61,627 nucleotides of DNA from the IMG/VR virus record IMGVR_UViG_3300013119_000686, positions 1 through 61,627 of that record. The stretch is one strand, 5' to 3'. A program made the translations under genes and the position numbers. The stretch comes from a virus. Under the pieces are notes generated by a model. The model did not search any database and was not told the origin of the DNA. It was given only the letters and a program-made list of their open reading frames with translations. Positions 9,791-18,366 of this stretch are shown here, in pieces. Numbering within the stretch: the stretch's first letter is position 1; every line of letters starts with the position of its first letter.

Positions 9791-11785
9791 ATGACAACAC
9801 AGGAATTTTATAACAATACCTACAAGGGTATAACTCCAACAGATGGTGTTGAAGGTGTCGATTCAATTAGCAATAGCACGCTTCCCTCGTCATATCCTTC
9901 AAAGCCGGTAACACAGATCGACATACCAGAGGTGTCACAGCTAAATGCAGAGTTTAATTACGTTTATTTTATGCCTGATGAAAAAACAAATCAAAGCTCT
10001 AAACAGATAAACATATCAATTAACGATACAACAAGAGATGAGCTAGAGTTTTTGGCCGGCACAGATAGGGTTCCTCGATTTGTTAGGATCACATTTTCTC
10101 CTCCCTCGTTCAACACACTTGCTAGTGAACAAGGAGGAAATCTGTCATCTGCAGCGATGAATACGATATTTGAGAATGTCAAGGTGTCTGAGAATGTTAG
10201 TAATATAATGTTCGAAGATGCGATATCAAATACGTCATTTAGCAGTGTAAATCTAATGGATACAGGTGTTGATAGAAAATTTTATACATCTCTTAGCTCG
10301 TCAGCGGCGCTTTCAGGCTTTTCATCTCCGACAGCTCAGATGCCAAACAGTGTAACGTCTGTTGATCCTTTTTCTGTTCGATCTGTTCTTGGAAATCTAC
10401 AGTCAAAAGGTGTAACATATTCTAAGACTGATATAAAGGAATCTGTTGTATCTGATCCTCTCTTACATGTTAGAAGTCTTCAGCTTGACTTCAATGCTAA
10501 CAATCTGGTGTTTGGAACAATAGTTAGCGGTTCAATCATCGATAATATAAACGTATATGCAGATGAGCTAAGTGGAATACTACAGTCTGCTGAGTTTGTA
10601 CAAAATGCGACAATTAATAGTGCAAATCCCACACAGGTGTCAGAGACAGATTATGAACCTGTTGTTATTCCGATTGATCAGGAGCTAGTCAATGCATCCG
10701 CTCAAGGAGGGACAAATGCCAACGAAGGGTCTGTTTTAATCGGATTTTTAATTCAAAAGTTTGAGATAAAGGGTGACGGAAGCCTGTCAAAAATGAGATC
10801 AATACCTGTTGATTCAGCAGATATTACATCAGTTATCGATACTGAGGTCATGTATGGAGGAGAATATCTGTATAAGGTTCATGCGATATCATTGTCTAGA
10901 TTTGAAGCAAGAAGAATATCTACGTCGACAGCTGATCAGGTTGTTATGGCCAGCACACTAATAGCGTCATCTGGAATAAGCACAACTGTGATGTGCAAGG
11001 AAGACATGCCACCGCCACCACCAGTTGATGTGAGATTTAAGTATGATTTTAAGAAAGGGGGCCTGATAATATTCTGGGAGTTTCCAATAAACCCACAGAG
11101 AGACATTAAGAGATTTCAAATATTTAGACGAGGAAATATAAGACACCCATTTACCCTGATTAGAGAGTATAATTTTGACAATTCGACATCAATAACACAG
11201 CCTCTTGAGAGAGCACCGGCATCGATATCACAGAGAATGAAGCATCCTAAGAAGTCATTTAGAGATGCATATTTTACAAAAAGCTCAAAGTACGTCTATA
11301 CGCTGGCTTCAATTGATGCAAGAGGTCTATCATCAAATTATTCTATGCAGCTTGAGGTGTCATTTGATAAATTAAAAAATAAGCTAAATGTCAAGATGAT
11401 ATCACGATCTGGTGCACCTAAATCTTATCCAAATTTATATCTAGATGGTGATGTGTTTGTCGATACAATGAAAGATTCAGGCCACAGTAGAATAAAAATA
11501 TATTCTGATCCCGAATTTCTCAAGGTATATAAGAGAGAGGTGTTACAGACGCAGTCAGGAGGCTGGGATACGAAGAGCAATGATTTATCTTTAATTCGTG
11601 GACTTGATGAGTCAGAACCGTCTTATCCTGCATACAAGCTGCAGATTCTTAATACAGATCTTCAAAGTGCAAAAACAGTTGACATATATCTAAGTAATGT
11701 TAGAACAGAACCGCAGTCAGTTGCAGAGTCTTCAGCAAACGTTACAACGCTTGCAATGTTAGGAAATTCAGGTCAGGGTAGCTGA
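9791..11785 (+). CDS. Virion structural protein with fibronectin-III-like domain
   Basis: 664 residues. A proline run (PPPPPVDVRF, near residue 407) opens a region with a typical fibronectin type III pattern: GLIIFWEFP, then RFQIFRRG, then YVYTLASIDARG-SSNYS. The rest is beta-rich, Ser/Asn-rich and not recognised. The start follows a 36-base gap, with only a weak purine-rich ribosome site. It sits inside the structural cluster, so a baseplate or fibre-attachment role is inferred. It is the third protein in this block with FN3-like character. Confidence 0.7.
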   Translation: MTTQEFYNNTYKGITPTDGVEGVDSISNSTLPSSYPSKPVTQIDIPEVSQLNAEFNYVYFMPDEKTNQSSKQINISINDTTRDELEFLAGTDRVPRFVRITFSPPSFNTLASEQGGNLSSAAMNTIFENVKVSENVSNIMFEDAISNTSFSSVNLMDTGVDRKFYTSLSSSAALSGFSSPTAQMPNSVTSVDPFSVRSVLGNLQSKGVTYSKTDIKESVVSDPLLHVRSLQLDFNANNLVFGTIVSGSIIDNINVYADELSGILQSAEFVQNATINSANPTQVSETDYEPVVIPIDQELVNASAQGGTNANEGSVLIGFLIQKFEIKGDGSLSKMRSIPVDSADITSVIDTEVMYGGEYLYKVHAISLSRFEARRISTSTADQVVMASTLIASSGISTTVMCKEDMPPPPPVDVRFKYDFKKGGLIIFWEFPINPQRDIKRFQIFRRGNIRHPFTLIREYNFDNSTSITQPLERAPASISQRMKHPKKSFRDAYFTKSSKYVYTLASIDARGLSSNYSMQLEVSFDKLKNKLNVKMISRSGAPKSYPNLYLDGDVFVDTMKDSGHSRIKIYSDPEFLKVYKREVLQTQSGGWDTKSNDLSLIRGLDESEPSYPAYKLQILNTDLQSAKTVDIYLSNVRTEPQSVAESSANVTTLAMLGNSGQGS

Positions 11786-11880
11786 AGATAGATAAATAAT
11801 TCTATTTACTGTGAATAATTAAGATTTGTATAATTATTGATAGAAGTTCAGGCACGGCCTGTTGAAAAAAGAGGTGTATC

Positions 11881-12582
11881 ATCGGGTATCTTGATCATTC
11901 GACTAACAACATTATTCTCGACGCTGTTTTAACAGATGTCGGTCGTCAATTTCTAGCGAGAAATGACGGATCATTTTCTATTGTTAAATTTGCACTAGGG
12001 GATGATGAGATAGACTATTCAATTATTAAAAAGTTTGGTAGAACCGTCGGCAAGGAAAAGATTGAAAAGAACACACCAGTTCTTGAAGCGTTAACTAGGG
12101 GAAATCTTGGACAAAAGTACAGGCTGGTAAGCATTAGCAATCCAAATTTGACAAAGCTTCCTAACTTAACGCTCACAGGTGTGTCAGATAGCACGCTTTC
12201 ACTCACAAGGTCAACAACTGCAGGTGACATATCAAAGAAGGTGACTGTTGAGCAAGCTGTGTCAGGTGGAGGTGTCTTGGCACCAGAGCTAACAGATGCT
12301 TCGTTTAAGGTGACAATAGATAATCTATTTTTGTCAATTCCCGGCGTAGGAGGTCCTGACTCTGTTAACGCTGATAACATTGCAACATACATTATACCTG
12401 CTGATCCCATAACAAACACATCAAACTTAGGCGCCTTAACCATGACAGTCCAGGCAAAATCTGTGTCAAATTCAGTTCACACGACATATAAGCAGAAAGG
12501 CGGCTCAGTTGTAGAAAAGGTTGTAGAGATATCTGGCATGAATTCAGGTGCATTTACAAGCTTCAAAGTTCAGATTTCGTAG
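11881..12582 (+). CDS. Virion structural protein, apparent AUC start codon
   Basis: 233 residues if started at 11881. The first canonical in-frame ATG is only at 12148, but the frame upstream reads as well-formed protein (IGYLDHSTNNIILDAV, TDVGRQFLARNDGSF, KFALGDDEIDYS). That block has the same pattern as the N-terminus of the gene at 1585 and is familiar from large-phage structural proteins that begin MGYLD. An in-frame TGA lies at 11863-11865, and no ATG, GTG or TTG stands between it and the conserved block. A GAGG ribosome site (11871-11874) sits 6 bases before the ATC at 11881, which falls exactly where the Met should be. The start is therefore either a true AUC start or a base error for ATG. 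The function beyond a virion role is unknown. Confidence 0.75.
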   Translation: MGYLDHSTNNIILDAVLTDVGRQFLARNDGSFSIVKFALGDDEIDYSIIKKFGRTVGKEKIEKNTPVLEALTRGNLGQKYRLVSISNPNLTKLPNLTLTGVSDSTLSLTRSTTAGDISKKVTVEQAVSGGGVLAPELTDASFKVTIDNLFLSIPGVGGPDSVNADNIATYIIPADPITNTSNLGALTMTVQAKSVSNSVHTTYKQKGGSVVEKVVEISGMNSGAFTSFKVQIS

Positions 12583-12597
12583 GTTGGAGTTCTTTAA

Positions 12598-13869
12598 GTG
12601 GCTACATTTAAACAAATAGCAGCATCAGACATTAAGACAAGTAGATCATTTCTAAATCAACTTGTTGATGTGATCCAGGAAGATATATCTGGGTCTACAA
12701 CAAGAAAAAAATATCAGGTATTTGTTACAGGCGGAATAGGTCCAGGTGTAACGTCGTCACTATTCCAAACAGTGCATGATCAAGATTTCACATTACAAAC
12801 ATCAAATCCGGTATTTGATATAACGATGGGCCTCTATAGCGGCAGTGCAACAGTTACAGGATCTGCGACAGGGCAGGATTCAGCAGGAAAGCTGCTATTC
12901 CCATCTCAGTCAGTGATGATGAGAGAGAAAGTTGACATCTACAGGCAGCATGCAAAGCTTCTTCTTGGTGATGCAAGCGCACGATTTACAGCACCAATTA
13001 GCAACGCTGGATCTGAAGACGGAATAGATGAGGCGATGTTTATTAACTTTAAGCGTCTGTTTACAAGAGATCAGATAAAGCGTGAGAGCTTTGCTATGAG
13101 ATTCTTTGCAACTGCTTGCATTGATACCGAGGATACAACAGCTAGAAATGGATCTGTTGCAGGACCGGCGTATACGAATCTCAACAGAACGACGATAAGC
13201 GGATCAAAGATATTTGCAGACATTGGGGCAGCATCAAATCAAGAGACTACATTTGGAGGATCAGCTGGAAATATTGTTAATGCTGCTAATACTGCAGAGT
13301 CAGTCGGTGTGCTGTTTTATCAGCAAGGAACAGCCATATTTGACATGAAGAAGATCTTGTCTGGCGGACAGCATGTCTCTGGTGCAATTTCAGCGATGAA
13401 TGAGAATAATCCGGGATCTGTCGGAACAGGAAAGATGGTTATCGGAGGAGGAACACAGGGAGGAACAGCAGATCTAAGCGGAAATGCTGATGCCAAGTTC
13501 ATTCCAGATCTAGTGGTGTCGGCATCGATTGATGATATTGTCAATCATATCTGTGGCTGTAGATTCAGCTCAGGATCACAGACAGCAATAACATTCCAAA
13601 ATATTACAAACATTAACTCTACGTTGATATTCTGTCGTGCTACAGCTGACGAGTTCAACTACTCAGCAAATCCAACCTATGTTGACTCTAGCAATGACAT
13701 ACAGGTGATCGAGGCAGGACAGGAGAGCACACAGAAGTCATTCTCATTCTTTACATCTGTTGGGCTGTATGATGCCAATGATAACTTGCTAGCTGTGGCT
13801 AAGCTTAGCCGACCAATTGAGAAAAATAATGAGAAAGATCTGACAATTAGAGTTAGACTTGATTTTTAA
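12598..13869 (+). CDS. Virion structural protein (KQIAASDIKTSR family)
   Basis: 423 residues with a GTG start preceded by GGAG about 9 bases upstream. It opens MATFKQIAASDIKTSRSFLN, a start I associate with conserved large-phage structural proteins of unknown exact role. The C-terminal 35 residues (VGLYDANDNLLAVAKLSRP, then a basic/acidic turn, then TIRVRLDF) resemble the C-terminus of the next gene product. This suggests a common attachment or oligomerisation tail. There is no enzymatic motif. A baseplate or wedge-type role is inferred from context. Confidence 0.75.
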   Translation: MATFKQIAASDIKTSRSFLNQLVDVIQEDISGSTTRKKYQVFVTGGIGPGVTSSLFQTVHDQDFTLQTSNPVFDITMGLYSGSATVTGSATGQDSAGKLLFPSQSVMMREKVDIYRQHAKLLLGDASARFTAPISNAGSEDGIDEAMFINFKRLFTRDQIKRESFAMRFFATACIDTEDTTARNGSVAGPAYTNLNRTTISGSKIFADIGAASNQETTFGGSAGNIVNAANTAESVGVLFYQQGTAIFDMKKILSGGQHVSGAISAMNENNPGSVGTGKMVIGGGTQGGTADLSGNADAKFIPDLVVSASIDDIVNHICGCRFSSGSQTAITFQNITNINSTLIFCRATADEFNYSANPTYVDSSNDIQVIEAGQESTQKSFSFFTSVGLYDANDNLLAVAKLSRPIEKNNEKDLTIRVRLDF

Positions 13870-13888
13870 TTTCTAATTGTGAGGTCAT

Positions 13889-16735
13889 GTGTCTCTTATA
13901 AAGATACTATCAGAATTCTTTGAGAATACGTCTTTAACCTTACATCCAGATGTTACTTTTGTTTCGTCGTCAAAGGCAAGTGATCGCTCAAATAATGCAC
14001 ACACAGTGCCCAGTCAGATGTCTGGGTCTGTTAGCGTGTCTGCTAGACCTAGTCCATTTATCAAGGATGTCAAGGATTTTTCTATATCTGCAGAAAACAA
14101 AAACGCGTTTAGCTCACAGGGTCTAGGAGGATTTGCAGCAGAGGATGACCTTGTCGGAGCGTCAAGGCAGGTTTTAAGTGCGACCAGACAGCAACAGAGC
14201 GTCAATATTTCGTCTGTTATTGATGAATATATGTCATACGTTCATAGCGGTAATGTTCTCCCTAGAAATAGAAAGATGATCCCTATAAGAAGATATGGTG
14301 AAAATGATTTCTATTATGAGGTTAGAAATGCTAATTCTGACATGGCTTACGCATATGAGCAGTCCGCGATGTCTACAGGATCAATGATCAAGTCTACGAT
14401 CAAGAATTCACTGATGCCATTTTATCGTTCAAAGTATGATTCCTGTGAGTACTCATATACAAACTATCACTCATTAAACTTTTTTACAGCATCAAATGTT
14501 CCTAGTGATTCTGCACTGATATATCCAAATTCAGGTGCGTTGAGAGGGTATAGCACCGTGACATCTCTCAGCCCAGGATTTGCCCATACCTTTGGACCGT
14601 ATAGATCAGGGTATCTTAGAAAGCAGCTAGATCCAAGAGGTGGATCAGACAACCCAGATAATATGGTTCCGTACAGGTGGGCAGTATTTTCTAGCGCTGT
14701 ACCGATTTTTAGTACAATTCCTCCATATACACTTAGTGGTTCATTTACATTTGACTTCTATATAAATCCAAGATATCATAATGGTGCATCAGATCAGGAT
14801 TTCAAGCCTGGAACCATCATGCATCTTCCAAACAACTATGCTATATCTCTTGTGTCAGGGTCAGAGCGTGATGAAAATGGTCTGACAAAAGGATACAGGA
14901 TACTGCTTCAGTTGGCAGAAAGCTGTGAACACTGGGAGCCGTCACAGATTCCCGTTGAGGTATCATCATCAAATTCAAAATATAAAAATCAGGTAGCGAT
15001 GGCTGCACCACAGTCTAGTGAGTCTGGACTGATGTTTATCACACCAGATAACTCACTGCAGAGAAATCACTGGCATCATATATCGATTAGATGGGGAACG
15101 AATTTATTTAATAATGGTGAGGGAAGCATAAGGGTTGATGATGCATCATATCCATTTACAATAAACTCATCATCAATACAGCCTGGCGCTGGTTCGACAG
15201 CATTTAAAACAGCTGGTGCCTTATTTATTGGAAACTATTATAGCGGATCAGATGTAATTGATCAAAATGACAATGAGGCAGGGGCAAATTCAGCTAAATT
15301 TTTTAATTCGACGGCGGCGTCAAATGAGGGAGTTGTTGACCTGGGCTTCAAAGGAGACCCAACAGGATCAAAAGGCGATTCAGGATTCGAGCTAAACCAT
15401 CCGTTAAATGCTGAGATCCATGACGTAAAGATATTTACAGAGTATGTTGATGATAACATCGTTCACAGCGCATCTATTATCGGGCAGACGTCAACAGGAA
15501 GCATGCTGTTTTATCTTCCACCATACTTTGTTAAGGAAAGTCGTCCGAGAAAAATACTTAAGACACCGTTTTTTGATAAAACTGCACAGACAAATACTCC
15601 ATTTAACGTCACAGCGTCTCTTGCAGTCGGCGGTCATGTCTTAAACCTTGAAAACTTTGTTAGAGATTTCATCACAAACAATCACCCACGCCTATACAGG
15701 TTAACCGGTTCAACAGGCCCGACAACCACAAACAACGTAGGAAGCGATGTCGGCGTTGCCAGATCGCACAGCGATAATACAGAGTGGTCATTTAATGAGT
15801 ATTTTTATGCAAGCTCAACAGGATCTCTAGCTGTTTCTAATTCAAAGTGGGAAGACGTTCTCCGCGGATCAGCTAGAAAGAGAAATCTAACTGTCTTACC
15901 GTGTGATAACGGTCTATTCTTTCCTGATTATGAGATCCTTAGAAGTGGCACGCTGCCTGAGTCTCTTATTAGCGGGCCTATGTCACGGTTTAAAGGTGAT
16001 CTTGGAGATCTTAATCTAAGCGTAATTAACATAGATAAACTGATAGCGTCTGGTGGAAATCCAAGATTGTGGTATGACGGCATGGCAGTGCCCAGTAATG
16101 CATTTGCAAAAACTTTGCTCGGTGCAACACCTGAAAAGGCATCAGGAGCGCCTGAAATAGCAAGCCTTGCTGTTGCACAGAGAACTAGAGACGTTAGCTC
16201 TAATGAGATAGTGATATTTGACATATCAAATCTATACTATGGAAACAGAATACTCCCTGGAAGCTTCAAGATAGAGGACTACGATGTCACCGGATCTAGT
16301 GGTGCCGTCAAGATGACATTAAGTGACAATGGAAAAGGAAGCATTTACAGGTCTGATTCCCTGACGCCGCACCCTAAGTGGGCCAGCGTAGGAAATATTT
16401 TCTATGATGAAGGGATAGTTCTTATAAAATCTCCAAACATTCCGTTCTTTGGAAAAGATCAGTATAAGGTTAGTTTTAAGGGAGAGCAAAGCTCTCACAT
16501 ATTAACGATAAATGTACCGTGTGACGTAGGTCTTCATAATTCATCATCAAACCCGCAGTATCAGGTTGTGTCAGCGTCATTTGATGCAAATGATCATGAT
16601 CCAAAGTTTGTATATATCGACGGAATAAACTTTCACGATGATAATTTAAATGTTATAATGAAGGTAAAGCTGGCACAGCCTGTTAAAAAGCGACGCTCAG
16701 ATGAGATGCTCTTTAAGATAAGGGAAGATTTTTAA
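13889..16735 (+). CDS. Large virion protein with LamG-like domain
   Basis: 948 residues with a GTG start 4 bases after GAGG. Residues about 284-450 look like a concanavalin/LamG sandwich: GSFTFDFYINPRYHNG, later NHWHHISIRWGTNL and GALFIGNYYSG, the usual strand pattern of carbohydrate-binding LamG domains. The C-terminus (DDNLNVIMKVKLAQPVKK, ending KIREDF) parallels the end of the preceding gene product. This is consistent with a tail-fibre or baseplate protein that could contact surface glycans; receptor binding is only inferred. The next gene starts 5 bases after the stop. Confidence 0.7.
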   Translation: MSLIKILSEFFENTSLTLHPDVTFVSSSKASDRSNNAHTVPSQMSGSVSVSARPSPFIKDVKDFSISAENKNAFSSQGLGGFAAEDDLVGASRQVLSATRQQQSVNISSVIDEYMSYVHSGNVLPRNRKMIPIRRYGENDFYYEVRNANSDMAYAYEQSAMSTGSMIKSTIKNSLMPFYRSKYDSCEYSYTNYHSLNFFTASNVPSDSALIYPNSGALRGYSTVTSLSPGFAHTFGPYRSGYLRKQLDPRGGSDNPDNMVPYRWAVFSSAVPIFSTIPPYTLSGSFTFDFYINPRYHNGASDQDFKPGTIMHLPNNYAISLVSGSERDENGLTKGYRILLQLAESCEHWEPSQIPVEVSSSNSKYKNQVAMAAPQSSESGLMFITPDNSLQRNHWHHISIRWGTNLFNNGEGSIRVDDASYPFTINSSSIQPGAGSTAFKTAGALFIGNYYSGSDVIDQNDNEAGANSAKFFNSTAASNEGVVDLGFKGDPTGSKGDSGFELNHPLNAEIHDVKIFTEYVDDNIVHSASIIGQTSTGSMLFYLPPYFVKESRPRKILKTPFFDKTAQTNTPFNVTASLAVGGHVLNLENFVRDFITNNHPRLYRLTGSTGPTTTNNVGSDVGVARSHSDNTEWSFNEYFYASSTGSLAVSNSKWEDVLRGSARKRNLTVLPCDNGLFFPDYEILRSGTLPESLISGPMSRFKGDLGDLNLSVINIDKLIASGGNPRLWYDGMAVPSNAFAKTLLGATPEKASGAPEIASLAVAQRTRDVSSNEIVIFDISNLYYGNRILPGSFKIEDYDVTGSSGAVKMTLSDNGKGSIYRSDSLTPHPKWASVGNIFYDEGIVLIKSPNIPFFGKDQYKVSFKGEQSSHILTINVPCDVGLHNSSSNPQYQVVSASFDANDHDPKFVYIDGINFHDDNLNVIMKVKLAQPVKKRRSDEMLFKIREDF

Positions 16736-16740
16736 TTAAA

Positions 16741-17283
16741 ATGATACTTGGCCTCGATGTTTCAACAAGTTGTACAGGCTGGTGTGTTATTGATTATGAC
16801 GGATCTCTTGTCGATATTGGGTTTATCTCTTTAAAAAAGATAGACGAAATGTATGATAAGGCATCAAGGGTTGCCGACGATCTGTCAGATGTTTTTAAAA
16901 AACACGCGATACAAAAAATCTTAATTGAAGAAAACTTACAGGCATTTAGACCTGGGCTATCATCAGCTAAGACATTAATGACTCTTGCCAGATTTAATGG
17001 AATTATATCGTATATCTGCTACGACAGGTTTAACATGAAGCCTGACCACATTAATGTCAACGTTGCTAGAAAGTCTGTCGGGCTAAAGCTTGATAGAAAA
17101 TCTGATAAGACGACAAAGGAACAGATTCTTGAGTGGGTATCATCAAAAATTCCTGATCATATCTGGGAGACGAGAGTGCTAAAAAGCGGACCGAGAAAGG
17201 GGCAGACTGTTGTGTCAGAGGGGTGCTTTGATTCAGCAGATGCGTATGTCATCGCTAGTGCATATTCACATATGAACACGTGA
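16741..17283 (+). CDS. RuvC-like Holliday junction resolvase
   Basis: 180 residues with an RNase H-fold, RuvC-type pattern: LGLDVSTSCTGW at the N-terminus (Asp6), a glutamate pair in KILIEENL (Glu63/64), and a C-terminal acidic pair in FDSADAYVIA (Asp164, Asp167). These four acidic positions would bind the metal ions that cleave four-way junctions. Resolution of branched DNA before packaging is the expected role, the one T4 gives to the unrelated endonuclease VII. It opens a short DNA-metabolism island within the structural genes and is followed by primase. Length is normal for phage RuvC-like nucleases. Confidence 0.85.
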   Translation: MILGLDVSTSCTGWCVIDYDGSLVDIGFISLKKIDEMYDKASRVADDLSDVFKKHAIQKILIEENLQAFRPGLSSAKTLMTLARFNGIISYICYDRFNMKPDHINVNVARKSVGLKLDRKSDKTTKEQILEWVSSKIPDHIWETRVLKSGPRKGQTVVSEGCFDSADAYVIASAYSHMNT

Positions 17284-17313
17284 AGAAATAATTGTATATT
17301 TTTAAAGTTATAC

Positions 17314-18285
17314 ATGAAAAGCATAAGTGAAAAAATTCGATTTGTTAAAAGGGTGTTTGGTCCTGCAATACTAGCAAGAGATGGAAAAAATATAGCTGTG
17401 ATGTGTCCTGCGTGTGCATCTAACAGTAGACAGGTGAGAAAGAAAAAGCTTTCGATAAACCTAGAGACGTGGCAGTTTCACTGTTGGGTGTGTGGTACAA
17501 AGGGAAAGACTCTCGAAAATATAATAAAGAGATACATAGATGTCTCTCTTGCAAGACAATACGCGTCAGAGTTTTTAGGAAAAAGCCTGGAACCTACACA
17601 TGAAGACGACATAGAGGAGAGTGTAAGGTTACCAGATGACTTTGTCTTGCTCGCTGATAGTCTTGATAGTAACGATCCTGACATAAAGGCTTGTATCAGC
17701 TATGTCTATGGCAGGGGTCTAAAAGATAGAGACTTTTGGTATTTTAAGTTTGGAACAGCCAGGTCCGGCGAGCACAGAAGAAGGATAATAGTACCATCAT
17801 TTGATGAATTTGGTGATCTTAACTACTTTTCTTCTAGAACCATTGATAATAAGGTAAGGCCAAAGTATCTAAATTCAAAGCTAGACAAGACATCTATTGT
17901 GTTTAATGAGATAAACATAAGATGGAATGATGAACTAACGATCGTCGAAGGCCCGTTTGATCTTGTAAAGTGTAATTCAAATGCAACATGTCTTTTAGGA
18001 TCGTCACTTAGTGAAAAATCAATGCTATTCAAAAGAATCATAGCCAATAGCACTCCAGTTCTATTAGCGCTAGACTCAGACATGGTGATCAAGACAGACA
18101 GATATGCAAGGCTATTGTCAGAATACTGCTGTCATGTTAGAATGGTAAGCCTTGATGAAGACACAGACGTGGGTGATATGAGCAAGAAAGACTTTTTAGC
18201 TAAGAGGGATGAGGCAGTTGAGTGGAATATGTCTGATTTTCTTTTAAGGAAAATAGGAAGGCTACAGAGTGGATCATCATTTTAA
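17314..18285 (+). CDS. DNA primase (zinc-finger plus TOPRIM)
   Basis: 323 residues. The N-terminal zinc-binding domain has CPAC (Cys31, Cys34) and CWVC (Cys57, Cys60), as in DnaG/T7/T4 gp61-type primases. The TOPRIM domain shows IVEGPFDLVK (Glu212) and LALDSDM (Asp254, Asp256), the metal-binding acidic residues that support RNA primer synthesis. No helicase domain is fused and no helicase gene is visible in the window. It is short but complete for a phage primase. It follows the resolvase by 30 bases and has only a weak ribosome site. Confidence 0.88.
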   Translation: MKSISEKIRFVKRVFGPAILARDGKNIAVMCPACASNSRQVRKKKLSINLETWQFHCWVCGTKGKTLENIIKRYIDVSLARQYASEFLGKSLEPTHEDDIEESVRLPDDFVLLADSLDSNDPDIKACISYVYGRGLKDRDFWYFKFGTARSGEHRRRIIVPSFDEFGDLNYFSSRTIDNKVRPKYLNSKLDKTSIVFNEINIRWNDELTIVEGPFDLVKCNSNATCLLGSSLSEKSMLFKRIIANSTPVLLALDSDMVIKTDRYARLLSEYCCHVRMVSLDEDTDVGDMSKKDFLAKRDEAVEWNMSDFLLRKIGRLQSGSSF

Positions 18286-18309
18286 GATTATTTATTAGAT
18301 GAGATGTTT

Positions 18310-18339
18310 TTGTAAATACCAGTACAGGTTGTGTAATAT
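18310..18339 (+). promoter_or_regulatory. Weak sigma70-like promoter candidate
   Basis: TTGTAA (18310-18315) and TAATAT (18334-18339) are separated by 18 bases in the 81-base gap upstream of the Mre11-Rad50 gene. This is a match by eye only, and AT-rich spacers give such matches by chance. Confidence 0.25.
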
Positions 18340-18366
18340 TATTGGACTTGTGCAAAATTTGAGTAT

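Noticed and set aside
11786-11880. T4-type late promoter TATAAATA in the gaps
   Set aside because: Only loose AT-rich matches such as GATAAATAATT occur, with no consistent position across gaps.
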